Positions 52,255 through 63,747 of a stretch of DNA of 64,000 bases are shown here, piece after piece. The stretch lies in contig JAHEWK010000001.1 of the NCBI GenBank assembly GCA_020740775.1, forward strand, positions 3,658,001 to 3,722,000, given 5' to 3'. Positions within the stretch are counted from its first letter, which is position 1, and every line of letters starts with the position of its first letter. This DNA is from Ilyonectria destructans (Eukaryota > Ascomycota > Sordariomycetes > Hypocreales > Nectriaceae). The notes below the pieces were generated by a model. It ran no database searches. It was not told where the DNA came from and saw nothing but the letters and a program-made list of their open reading frames with translations. The translations under genes and the position numbers were made by a program.

Positions 52255-52363
52255 GTCAAGATGCATGCCACGATGTATGTCAAAGTCGTGTTAAGATGCA
52301 TGTCAAAGCCATGTCAAAGTCATGTGTGTCAAAGTTGTGTCAATATGCATGTCAAAGTCATGT
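52255..52363. repeat. Degenerate ATGCATGTCAAAGTCATG tandem repeats
   Basis: The string TGTCAAAG occurs five times, mostly within ATG-TCAAAG-YCATG or ATGCATG contexts, with spacing of 11-24 bp. It lies about 290 bp after the cyclophilin gene stop. Confidence 0.75.
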
Positions 52364-53005
52364 CCAGCTCAGCCCTTTGGCCGACAATTTGGGCGGCAAC
52401 TTAGCATGTCGCTAAGCCTTGGATGAAATTGGAGCAGCTCGTCTGGAGGGATCAACTAGGCATGTGGCTATTGATAGCCGCGGTCAGATGTGGCAAAAAT
52501 AGTGAGAAAATGCGGAGGAGCTGGTTTGCGGTATTGGCTGGCTGGACTGGAACCGAATCATAGACGCAGGGAGGCGGCCTGTATCTCGAAAGGTTTTCTT
52601 CCTGTTGCGCACTGGATGTGGCGGTCTGTAAAGCAGTCATCCAATTACTGTCGGTACAGCGAGCAGATGTTTCTCCCTGTTCGGCCATCATGCATTGTAA
52701 GTTACTGCGCGCAAGGGATTCCCGGGCGGACGCACGGCTGTAAATCGGGGCTCCCCGCTGTAGCCTCCTTAACTAAGGTACCTATACTCGCTGCGGGGTG
52801 CCGTACACTCCTCCAATCATGGCGGGGCAGTTCGAAAGCCATCGCGCAGCCCGAGCGTGACACACCGACGCCGGCCGGCGCAAAGGGTAAGGGTAAGGGT
52901 ATATTTTTTCTGTGACTCCCTCCTCTCGACCATTTACTTCGTACTAACAAACGTTGTTTCCTGGTCATATTCTCTCCTCAGGTCGTGGATTGAATTGCAT
53001 TGTTT

Positions 53006-53012
53006 TGACTCA
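53006..53012. promoter_or_regulatory. CPC1/Gcn4 site upstream of DAHP synthase
   Basis: A perfect palindromic TGACTCA lies 57 bp upstream of the ATG. CPC1 (Gcn4 orthologue) activates amino-acid biosynthesis genes through this site in filamentous fungi, which fits the gene that follows. A second copy is in intron 1. Confidence 0.6.
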
Positions 53013-53068
53013 TTTTATCATTCCGTTACGTCTTTGATACCCTTTCATCACCGATCCAAGTCATCATC

Positions 53069-54432
<1,364 letters not shown>

Positions 54433-55062
54433 GTTGAAGAATTTATTGAGTGCAGTGCGCCGGTTCCTGTTGGGTCGGGAACTGGCTGTTGTGGCATTGG
54501 ATGTTTAACCGTCTAAGCCTCGCGTGGGGACTGCACTTGTCGTAATTGGCGACGCATTTATGGTTGAAGGTTGGAGTTGTCTGGTTGTCGATTTACGGGA
54601 TAGAGAAAAGCATCAAACATGCTACTGAGCCGATGCGGCCGGCTCATGTCAGGGAATAGTAAAAGCAATACGGTTGTTAGTGTGCAGTTTGCCGTCTCGC
54701 GACCATTGCGACGATGAGCGGCATCGCATACTGTTTCATGTACGATAGCGCACTGTATGAAAACACACCCAAGACGTATGGGCGATCTGCGAAAACAACT
54801 ACCGGACCCACACTGTGCAGCTGAGCTCCTAGCTGGCGTTTTTTGAATTGCCCAAACCACGGCCTTGTCATCCTGCCACCTAGAACTTTTTCGCCCAACG
54901 CCATCTCACGAACCCTTCGCGGCGCGAAACGCACCCAATCCCGCTGTGGGCGATTTCTTGCTCAGCACCTGACCAGCTGATACCGCCTCCAACCACGTCA
55001 ACACCTCATCTCACGCCGCCCTCAGCTTTTCCCCCGAGACGCGGTTCTCGACTCGCGCGATT
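54433..55062. other. Intergenic region before the zinc-finger gene
   Basis: 3' flank of DAHP synthase and presumed promoter of the zinc-finger gene. No TATA box, repeat or gene is evident. Confidence 0.55.
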
Positions 55063-56186
55063 ATGGCTCGCGACTATTCACCCCCCGAGTCTCCCCTCTC
55101 CTCGATGGACGAATCGGAGCCCTACGATGAGGATGGACACGAGGAGGAGGAGACGACCCTGCGGCCGTCGAAGCGCCAGCGCCTCGATGCTGGCTCGACG
55201 ACGTCCTCGGCAGTTGTCCCTGACGCCGAGCCTGAGACCGTACCAGAGCCTGATGCCCTCGAGGGCATGTCGGACGTCTCATCCGATACTTCGGGCGATA
55301 TCCCGAGCTCACCGATCAACGCGCGCCTTGATGAGGAGGACTTCCAGGACCAGGTCACTATTTGCGACTGGGACGGCTGTCCCGCCGGTGACCAGGGCAA
55401 CATGGACAAGCTAGTCGAACACATCCACAACTCACATATTGAGAACCGACAGAAGAAATACACGTGTGAATGGAGGAGTTGCAACAGGAAGGGTCTTCCT
55501 CATGCCAGCGGATATGCCCTCAAGGCGCATATGCGCAGCCACACGAGGGAGAAGCCCTTCTACTGCTATTTGCCGGGTATGATTTATCCTCCATCTTAAC
55601 TAATCAGATAGGGGCTAACCAAAGCGCAGAGTGCGACAGGTCGTTTACTAGATCCGACGCGTTGGCGAAGCATATGCGTACGGTGCACGAGACGGAGGCG
55701 CTGCGGCCATCCGACCCCGTCCCCAAGTCGATGCAGTCTGGCACCCTTGGCAAGGGAGGAAAGCTCAAGATCATCATCAAGACACCTCAATCACACGGCG
55801 CTACGGAAGACGGCTTAGATGACGCGGCTAATGGCGACGACCACAACTCGGAGTACTTCACGGCTTTACCGGAGGAGCTGTTCGGAAGCGAGGAGTTGGC
55901 GTACCCCGTCGACAAGCTCTACCGCAAGTGCTACTGGGAGGCCAAGTGGGCTGAGGATGTTGGTGAATCTCTGAAGAAGGAGTGCAAGGAGTGGGAGGAC
56001 CTCTACTACAAGGAGTGGCTAGAGAAGGAGGTGCTCCTATCGCAGGTGATCAAGAGCGAGGTGGATTGGCATGATCGACGACAGGCCATTCTCTCTGGCG
56101 CCGCCGACGTGCAGGTTCCTGGAGCCGTGGAGAGCGTGGAGGGAGAAGAGGTCAATGGCACTAAGATGGAGGTAGAGGAGGTCTAG
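55063..56186 (+). CDS. C2H2 zinc-finger nuclear protein, possibly INO80-complex Iec1-like
   Basis: Two exons (55063-55576 and 55630-56186, 53-nt intron) give 356 residues. The first ~100 are acidic and Ser/Pro-rich (PPESPLSSMDESEPYDEDGH). Three to four C2H2 fingers follow: CDWDGCPAGDQGNMDKLVEH, CEWRSCNRKGLPHASGYALK with AHMRSH, and the canonical ECDRSFTRSDALAKHMRTVH, the last one split by the intron. The linker TREKPFYCYLPE is TGEKP-like. A helical C-terminal part (YPVDKLYRKCYWEAKWAEDV, then EWEDLYYKEWLEKEVLLSQV) has many Trp and Lys/Glu. I recall this layout from fungal YY1-like proteins such as S. pombe Iec1, but that assignment is tentative. It should bind DNA in the nucleus. Confidence 0.75.
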
Positions 56187-56446
56187 GATGCCGATTCTGC
56201 CAACGGGACCAGTTCGCCAGAGACGACAGCGACGCCTCGTCGATCCAGCAGGATCCGTCCACGCACCGGCGTTTCATGGGCTTTGTAACATCACACTTGT
56301 ACGGAGAGGAGTTGACGGAGTTGGCTATTTGAATTTCGGGGACGGGACACTCGAGGAAGAAGCGGCTTGTTATTTTTCTCTCTACGTCCAGCATAATAAA
56401 TGCAAAAAGAGCAATGAACTATTTTACACCATCTTTGCGCCAATCA

Positions 56447-57168
56447 CTACAGGGCCTTCTTCTTGGAGCGATACGACTGGGAGTTTGTGAAGGGGAAGCC
56501 GCTCGTGCTCTGGTCAAAGTGGTGGTTGCGGCTGACCATGGCCTTGTCGCCAGCGAACAAGACGCAGTACAGCCCGAAGCTGGCAAAGATGGTGCTGCCG
56601 ATGCAGCCGAACAGGTAGCCCGACTCGCCGGTCCAGGTGTAGCGGCCGTAGCAGTAGAATGCGGCGGAGGCGTGATGGAGGGTTGAGATGAGGACCGTGG
56701 CGCTGGCGTAGGGAGAGACTTCGTCCGAGGGAGCTGTTGGCGACGAGGGAGGTTAGTAGGAGTCCTAGAAGCTTGGGGGACCAGGGGAGCACGGAACCGT
56801 CTGCAGAAGAGGTGAGCGGCACGGCGCCGGAGAGAACGACGACGATGAGCCCGAGGCCAAGGAGGGCGAAGCCGAGGGAACGCGCGAAGTAGACTTCCAG
56901 AGCTGGGAGATGGTCAGCGGGTTGCTCGCCCATCAGGCGCAATGGAAAGGTGGAAACGCACGGCTTGAGGTCTCGTTCTCAGCGCGCAGGATGGAGCCGA
57001 TAAAGGACGGCCAGACGATCAGAGGCAGCGCCTGGGTGCTCAGCCAGGCGAGGCTGCCGAAGCTATAAGATGCGATTGCCTGTGGCGGGCGTCGTCAGCA
57101 TTGAAGATGGTGATGGGATGGGCCATGTTGGGGTGTCTGCGACAGCGGCGACAGCGACGTACGCTCAT
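56447..57168 (-). CDS. Four-helix membrane protein of unknown function
   Basis: Four exons (57168-57163, 57079-56962, 56902-56798, 56733-56447) encode 171 residues. Hydrophobic helices are visible at about 12-30 (AWLSTQALPLIVWPSFIGSI), 52-74 (LGFALLGLGLIVVVLSGAVP), 86-108 and 116-138 (YLFGCIGSTIFASFGLYCVL). The tail is SKKKAL, a possible dilysine-type ER signal, though the spacing is not exact. Exon 1 is only two codons (ATG AGC) before GTACGT. This gives the start MSAIASYSFGSLAWL, the best fit I can find. The intron 3 donor GTTCCG is weak but is the one that keeps frame. The long frame visible without splicing (to 56942) is in part intronic. The family is conserved-looking but I cannot name it. 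Confidence 0.72.
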
Positions 57169-58105
57169 GGCACCGGATTGCGGGATGCAGGATCTTTTTC
57201 TATTTGGTTCCCGGGTCTTGAGAATGCGCAGTGAGGATACTCAATCTACAGCTACCTCTATGAAGCTCTGAGGTCGGTCACATGAAGATCAAGCCTATGG
57301 CACCACACACGAGGCAGCCAGGCCATCCAGGCCATCCGAGCCACCCAGCGTCGACGTCACCGGCCGGAGCGCGAACCGGCGACACGCCTGGCCACCCCCG
57401 CAAACGCAAGCCCCCTACAACCCTCCGAAAGACGCCCTAGGCCCGGAGCAGCCAGGCGCACTGGAGACATTTCGCCTCCCTTCTATCGCCCTCCAAGACT
57501 ACCGCCCAATGGCCTAAACATCCGCTGGAACCTCGCTGCCGCCACCCACTCCAGGCCCCGCGCTACGGGGCACGCCGATCTCGCCGTCCGTCGCCCGTGG
57601 GGCCGATTTTTTCTTCTCTTATCGCCCGATAGCAAACCATTGCAAATCCTCACGCTTTAATTGCGCAGCCCGCATCTCCTAGGAGCCAGGAACGGATCCC
57701 GTGTGTCGGCACTCCGAGGAGTTACGCATTATAAGTCCACGGCCAACTGCGCTCCCGTACACGTCGAGACCTTTCCCCATCCTTCCCCTTATCTCTTGCC
57801 CGCTTTCTGTCACGTCCAGCCCTCTTTTGACTCATATATTTAGTGTCCCCACGGCTCAGCAGTACATAATCGCTTCTTGATACCTAAAAACGGTTGCAGC
57901 CATTTATTTGTCAGCTACTTTGCGCTTGCGCCTGGAGAAACGGCAGAAAAAATCCAAAGAGGGAAACCCCATATTCTCTAAGAGAGAGTTCCCGCCACTG
58001 CTTAAAACACAACCACCATCGGCCACGACAAAAGCATCCTTCCCATAACACAACGTCTCGCGCGACACACAGCAGCCGCTCACTCCCCCCACTGCACCCG
58101 GCGCC
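57169..58105. other. Divergent promoter region, 937 bp
   Basis: It separates the starts of the membrane protein and Nar1 genes. The 57330-57600 part is GC-rich with GGCCATCC-type short repeats (CCAGGCCATCCAGGCCATCC at about 57319-57338). No gene is supported. Confidence 0.55.
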
Positions 58106-59833
58106 ATGAGTGCCATTCTCTCCGCCGACGACCTGAACGACTTCATCTCCCCCGGAGTTGCCTGCATCAAGCCTGTCGAGACCCTCCCCTTGGCCCCGCC
58201 CCCGCAATACAACGAGACCGAAGTTATCCTCGACGGCCAGCAACCCGCCGCCAGCAACCCCAACGATCCCGCCCAGATCTCCCTCACCGACTGCCTCGCC
58301 TGCTCCGGCTGCGTCACATCCGCCGAGGCCGTGCTTGTCAGCCTGCAAAGCCATGCCGAAGTGCTCGCCACCCTCGAAGCGGCGCCCGCTCTGCGGGTAG
58401 TGGGGCCAGACAACAATGGCAAGTTCAGCGTGCAGGGGCTGGAGAATGAAAATGCCAAGCTATTTGTTGCCAGTGTGAGTCCCCAGACCAGGGCCAATCT
58501 GGCGGCTGCGTGCGGTGGCAATGTCTCGGAGAGGGAAGTGTCTCACATGATCGACAACTTGTTGAGGGGTCCAGACGGCATTGCCAATGGCGGCAAGTGG
58601 AAGAACGAGTTCACATGGGTTGTCGACACCAATGTTGCGAGAGAGGCAACCCTCGTCCTTGGCGCTGACGAGGTCCTCGCCGCTCAAGGGACTGCTGCTC
58701 CCAAAAACCCCATCCTAGCATCATCATGCCCCGGCTGGGTGTGCTATGCTGAGAAGACACACCCTCATGTCCTCCCTCACCTCTCCAAGGTGAAATCGCC
58801 ACAGGCCCTCATGGGTACCATGTTGAAGACCACACTGAGCCGGGTACTGGACATCTCACCAAGTCGAATTTGGCATCTGGCTGTCATGCCCTGTTTCGAC
58901 AAGAAACTTGAGGCGAGTCGCGAAGAGTTGACAGAAGAAGTCTGGGCTGGGGGCCTTTCAGGAGGCCGAGGAGTTCGCGATGTCGACTGCGTCATCACAA
59001 GCAAGGAGGTTCTCATGCTTGCTGAATCCAGGGGACTCAATTTCTTCGACATCCCTAAAACACCCCTTTCCAACTCTACCTCAACGCCATTTCCCGATCC
59101 AAAAATTAATAAATTCCTATTCCCCCACCGGACTTCCAGGAATCCTCCTCGCGAGGCTGGTTCCTCCGGGGGACTTTTATATCACATCCTCCAAAGTCGG
59201 GCAGCACAGACTCCCGGCGCAGAGATTGTCACCAGCCGCGGTCGCAATGTCGATGTGGCAGAATATTCAGTCGTAGTTAACGGCGAGCCGATATTCAAGG
59301 CCGCTCGATACTATGGATTCAGAAACATCCAGAATCTGGTCCGGCGGCTAAGACCCGCGCGGCCATCACGCATGCCGGGTGGAAAGCCCTTCGGCAGTGC
59401 TCGCAGGCCGGTTGGGAAATCAGCCTCGCTTGAGCACAGCTATGTCGAGGTAATGGCTTGTCCGGGAGGGTGCACCAACGGCGGAGGCCAGGTCAAGGTT
59501 GACGACCCCGTTGTTATGGACCGCAAGAATGTGACCGGAAATCCGGGTCCGCAGGAACAGAAGGACTGGCTTGCAGAGATTGACGAGGCTTACTTCTCCG
59601 GAGAGGAGGCCGAAGTCGATATTGGCGAGGAGGTTTCTGGAGATGTCGTTGGTGGCATCTCCCGCTCGTACATAAATGATACCCTGGCGCATTGGGCGGA
59701 GGTCACAGGCATTGGCTTGGATAGACTTGCATTCACGAGCTATCGTGAGGTGATTAGCGACGTTGGAAAGGACAAGACCACAGATACCGAGAGGGTGGTG
59801 CAGCTGGCTGGAAAGATTGGAGGTGGATGGTAA
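58106..59833 (+). CDS. NAR1: Cytosolic Fe-S cluster assembly factor Nar1 (iron-only hydrogenase-like)
   Basis: A single exon of 575 residues. Nar1 is part of the CIA system that passes Fe-S clusters to cytosolic and nuclear proteins, working with Cia1. The N-terminal cluster ligands are Cys20 (GVACIKPVE) and Cys63, 66 and 69 (DCLACSGCVTSAE). The second cluster ligands are Cys208 (ILASSCPGWVCYAEK), Cys263 (HLAVMPCFDKKLEA) and Cys452 and 456 (EVMACPGGCTNGGG). The spacing parallels yeast Nar1. EAGSSGGLLYHIL and YGFRNIQNLVRRL also fit. The C-terminus (AGKIGGGW) ends in Trp, a feature known for CIA clients and factors. It converges on the SUZ-domain gene with only 32 bp between stops. Confidence 0.95.
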   Translation: MSAILSADDLNDFISPGVACIKPVETLPLAPPPQYNETEVILDGQQPAASNPNDPAQISLTDCLACSGCVTSAEAVLVSLQSHAEVLATLEAAPALRVVGPDNNGKFSVQGLENENAKLFVASVSPQTRANLAAACGGNVSEREVSHMIDNLLRGPDGIANGGKWKNEFTWVVDTNVAREATLVLGADEVLAAQGTAAPKNPILASSCPGWVCYAEKTHPHVLPHLSKVKSPQALMGTMLKTTLSRVLDISPSRIWHLAVMPCFDKKLEASREELTEEVWAGGLSGGRGVRDVDCVITSKEVLMLAESRGLNFFDIPKTPLSNSTSTPFPDPKINKFLFPHRTSRNPPREAGSSGGLLYHILQSRAAQTPGAEIVTSRGRNVDVAEYSVVVNGEPIFKAARYYGFRNIQNLVRRLRPARPSRMPGGKPFGSARRPVGKSASLEHSYVEVMACPGGCTNGGGQVKVDDPVVMDRKNVTGNPGPQEQKDWLAEIDEAYFSGEEAEVDIGEEVSGDVVGGISRSYINDTLAHWAEVTGIGLDRLAFTSYREVISDVGKDKTTDTERVVQLAGKIGGGW

Positions 59834-59865
59834 GGGTAAGCTGGTCGATAGATAAAATCGATAAA

Positions 59866-60741
59866 TCAACTCTCCTTGGCACCTCGCTGAGCGAAGCCAA
59901 ACCCTCCCCGTCCACTCCCGTCTGGTCCTCTCGGTGCTCGAATTGGGTTCTGGTCTGCCTTTGACGGATTTGAATTGTCATTTGCCCTTCGTGGTGCGGT
60001 GGACGACTCTGGTTTAGGCGTAAAGTTGGGGTCGTATAGCTCACGGCCGGACCCTGAGGGGTTGAGTGGTCTTCGAGGGGCGTCAAACTGGCGGTTGTCG
60101 AATTGGCGGTTCTCGTTGTTATTGCGGTACCCTCCTCTGCCTCGGCCTCGTCCCCGGGGAGCAAAATGTCCGTCGGATCGGGGTGGGGTAACTGCGCCTG
60201 GTGACGACGCCCCAGACGACGGGTTCGACTCCCCAAAGATCTTTGCGCGGGCTTCCTCATAGCGACGCTGCTTCTCCTCGCGGTCCCTCTTCTGCTTTGC
60301 GCGGATTTCCTCCGGGCTAAGTTGGACTTCTTTCTTCGCCTCTTCCTCGTCGTCGATCAACTTGCCCGTTACGGGATCCCGCTTCGCAATCATGGGTTTC
60401 CGGCTGAGCACCTTCACCTGGGGCTTAAAGGCGTTGGCGAGGGGGACGTTGGCGTTGGCTTCGACGTAGTGGAACGTCTGGGGGGAATCGCTGTTGGAGA
60501 GAAGAAAGTGTCAGCTATAACTCCGAGGCCACCCTTCAGTAGAAGGAGGGGAAGGGTGAGCTTACGCAGACTCCCAGATTCTTCGATTCGCCTCGGCATG
60601 CTGCGCGAGGCGCTCCGCCTTACTAAGGGGAGCCTGGGGTTCTGGCTGTTGCGGCTGCTGCTGGTCCTCGTTGGCGACCTTGTCTGCCTGGCTCTCCCAG
60701 TCGTCCTCCCACGCATCCGGGACCGCCGTCTGCTTCCCCAT
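59866..60741 (-). CDS. SUZ-domain protein, putative RNA-binding
   Basis: Two exons (60741-60566 and 60490-59866, 75-nt intron) give 266 residues. The SUZ-type core spans the splice: LSKAERLAQHAEANRRIWES followed by ADSPQTFHYVEA. It continues to VKVLSRKPMIAKRDP and EEIRAKQKRDREEKQRRYEE, a charged helical region. The remainder is disordered with an RGG tract (FAPRGRGRGRGGYRNNN) and a C-terminal SUZ-C-like FGFAQRGAKES. SUZ modules bind RNA, and animal SZRD1 has a similar plan. A role in mRNA stability or translation is inferred. The ATG at 60741 is chosen because MGKQTAVPDAWEDDWE starts the acidic N-terminus seen in relatives. The frame is open 16 codons further upstream without support. Confidence 0.85.
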
Positions 60742-61367
60742 TGTCGTCGGATTTGTGGCTGCGTCGTGCGGTAGAATTTTGAGATTCAAATTGCGTAGTC
60801 AGATGCGATATGTCTCGGCGATGAATGCGCTGCTGAGCCTAGCCGGTGAGTTGTGACGTGGGAATCGGAGTTACGCAAATAAGGGTTTTCGAAGGGTTGA
60901 AAGAGGTGGTGATCTTTGGGCCAGGTTTGGGCACCCTGTATGGGCGTGGGGCTGCCGGTAATGAATTGCACCAAGCTGGGGGACCGCGAGGGACCTGGCG
61001 GCAACCTAGGGCCCGGCGCCGCAGCCGCAGAAGCACTTGTCACTCCGAAGTCGCTTCCGCCAGAGCTGGCCCAGCACACCCGGCTATGGGCTATGGTACC
61101 TAGCGCCGAGATCCGTCCTGGCTTTGTGGGGTGGCTTGTCGGTGGCGGGGCAGACAGACACCGAGGCTGAGCCGCGCATTCATCCGTCAGATGCAACAAC
61201 AGCTCCAGATATATCCCTTGAGATTCAGATCCAGCATCTGAAACAGCAGTGCTGTTGCCGGTAGGCGTATTTTACGTCCCTCTCAAGCCCGCCCTCTTCT
61301 CCATAAGCGCCTTTTCGGCCTCATAATACCGGGCGAATTCCGTTCATCGCCCCTCCTTCAGCACCAG
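60742..61367. other. Divergent gap between the SUZ gene and the small gene at 61368
   Basis: Presumed shared promoter. The reading frames present are short and overlap one another. No repeat or RNA gene is seen. Confidence 0.5.
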
Positions 61368-61669
61368 ATGACCGATAACGCGAGTGCCAACACGAGTGCG
61401 AGGAGAATTATGGAGGAGTTTGAGACGGCCAAGTCGAGACTGGTGGACCAGAAGTTCAACATGAGTATGTTTTATCCACCTCATCTCTGCCAATGCCGTC
61501 GTGCTGCATCATTCATCTGCCGATGAGCCTAGCCCCAGCTGATGACAACTCTCCAGAGCATTACCCCGACCCGCTGCTGCCGCGGGACAAGGACACGTCC
61601 AAACCTCAAGGAGTAACGCCCGACATGGAGCAAAGGTGGCTCAAGATGATAAACGACTCCAAGCAGTGA
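61368..61669 (+). CDS. Probable small protein of 69 residues (two exons)
   Basis: Exon 1 is 61368-61464 and exon 2 is 61557-61669, with a 92-nt intron (donor GTATGT, acceptor CTCCAG). Exon 1 encodes MTDNASANTSARRIMEEFET and then AKSRLVDQKFNM. Exon 2 encodes KHYPDPLLPRDKDTSKPQGV and then TPDMEQRWLKMINDSKQ. The joined product is hydrophilic, without signal peptide or membrane segment, and its composition is protein-like throughout both exons. I do not recognise the family. The stop TGA sits inside CAGTGAGTT, which also looks like a splice donor, so a further exon is possible. Each exon is too short to be found as a long open frame, so the gene is easily missed. Confidence 0.5.
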
Positions 61670-63747
61670 GTTGCCATTCGTCCAGAAATCTGGATATGTC
61701 CTGACCGCTATGGTGTCGCCGTCTTGAAGGGAGCGGTGAGAACTCGGCCGCCACCGGCTTCGAGCCAACAAACTTCGCGTCATGCTCGCGGCTCATTTCG
61801 GAAAAGGGAGGAAGCGTTGTCGAAAAATTGATTCCGTCGGTGCTTGAATTTTGTGTTCGTATCGTGACCATTGCGGACTTGTGGTAGCCGTGTCTTGGGC
61901 ACCAAGGAGAAAATAACCCACGCGTTGAGAATGACATATATAGCAGACACCGAGTATTGGTTGGATATTTTCGGAAGTATATTTTAAGCTCGGAGATACT
62001 TACCTCAGGATAATTATTGATGAAGAATTTGTGATTTCACATTAGTTATGCATATCGATTGGTATCAAACACGGAATTCAGCAGCATCAGCATTGGCTCG
62101 AGAGTACCCAACACGGTTACAAAATAGGCTCGATAGATGTATGTGTGTTAATCACACATATATACGCATAGGGTCAAGCCAAGCCAGGTGAACATCAGCG
62201 CATCCCGAACACGAAGTTTGAAACCAAAATATGGTGTATTCAATTTCTTCTTGAGAATATCCTTTGAACCACATCGCTTATAACTTCCATCGCGTCATTA
62301 CCTGCACCTTGCCAATGATACGAAGTCACACGAGATGTCATACCCCCGCCATAAAATCTATTCGTCTGTAAATATCGAGCTTTTGCGGGTAGATCAGCCA
62401 TTTCCCTTGAGAAAAGCAACTCCGGTATTACGTGCATTAGACTGTTGGTAACACAACCATTGCAACCGGGATGAAGGCTGTACCCCCACGGCCTCGGTGC
62501 GACAGTGTATCAGATGTATAGGTTGAGTTTCCGCGCAAGCGGTGCTCAAAAGCAGGATCTAGATGGCCACAACTGAGACGACGTCGCTCACATGCTTCAA
62601 GGCGGCATTCCACCTGACGCAACCATCCGTCCGGCAGCTGAACCACGCGCACTAGGGGTTGCTGAAAATGACGTGTGACATACGCCTGCCTGGAAAGTCC
62701 GAGTCGCAGCTGTCTGTTCTTTTTCGCTCCTTCCATCCATTCCTCTTATCCATCCATCCGAGCCACGGGGTTGTTGGATATGCGCGGTGAGACATGTGAC
62801 ATGATTTTGTCGTTACACCAGGCCCTGGATCCGGGGTGTTGCAACCGCGCAAATGGCCCAATGATCCGTGGTACATTGGAAGGACGGCTACAAAGGTACG
62901 CGATCATGCCGTGGGGTGACCGGCCCATTGGGACCAAAGGACCGTGGGGTGGCGGACATGGATATTTCGCCGGCTGTATTGGAACGTGGGCTGGATGGGA
63001 GGCGAACAGGTACAGTGTATGCTCCTCACGTTTCTTCTGCTGGGTATCATGAGACAACTGACAAGGATCAAATGTGCACATTTGACATCACCATAATATG
63101 TGTATAGTCTAGGTACCTTACGGTCTTGGCAAAATGTGTTGAAGAAATCAGCACCAATACCCCTTACAACAATACCCCTTGAGATTTATTATGCACGCCA
63201 TTAACTCATATTTTAAGTACTATTGCAATAGTGAGAAATCCAGGTTCCTAAATAAGACTATGATAGCAAGCAGCTCCCATTGGAAACCTGTCGCCGCATT
63301 GACTACCACACGGAAAGGAAAGCTGGGGACAAAGGATACCGCTTAGCATGGATATATTTAATCCTTGCGGGATGCACCTCTGACGCCAATACCAAATCCT
63401 GGACATCATGTTGGCATTAAGGTGGGTGACTGACTTGGCCTCACATACAGGGGATGCACAAAGTTTGCACCCGATCTAAGTCACTCCTACCACACGCTAG
63501 TCTATATTAGAGCACAGTTTATCGCCAATAGAAAGGTTAAAGTAAGGGTTAGAGTAAAGTATTTATATTTATATTTATTGTATTATGGGTGTGGCACTTA
63601 CTGTTTATCTCTACTGTTTGAGAATGCTGCATGGCTTTGATCTATCTGATGATATTGAGTAAAGCTAAACAAAAACAAATATTTATTGTATTAAAAATTG
63701 AATACGTCATTATGAATAAGCAGGAGATGGTAGCCTATTAGGCTTAG
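61670..63747. other. 2.1 kb region without a supported gene, AT-rich at the right
   Basis: Frames are short and unrecognised. From about 63100 to 63720 the sequence becomes AT-rich with TA-rich strings (AGTATTTATATTTATATTTA near 63557-63577) and GGGTTAGAGTAA-like motifs. It could be a decayed repeat, but no ends or domains are visible. Confidence 0.5.

Larger units (their letters stand above)
51966..53068. other. Intergenic region upstream of DAHP synthase
   Basis: It contains degenerate GTCAAAGTCATG repeats (52255-52363), a GGGTAA triple repeat at 52885-52901 running into a TATATTTTTT element, and a TGACTCA site at 53006-53012. The last 150 bp is probably the core promoter and leader of the DAHP synthase gene. 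No gene is supported. Confidence 0.6.

Noticed and set aside
52885..52901. GGGTAA repeated three times, at first sight telomeric
   Set aside because: The unit is GGGTAA, not TTAGGG or its complement CCCTAA, so it is not an interstitial telomere repeat.
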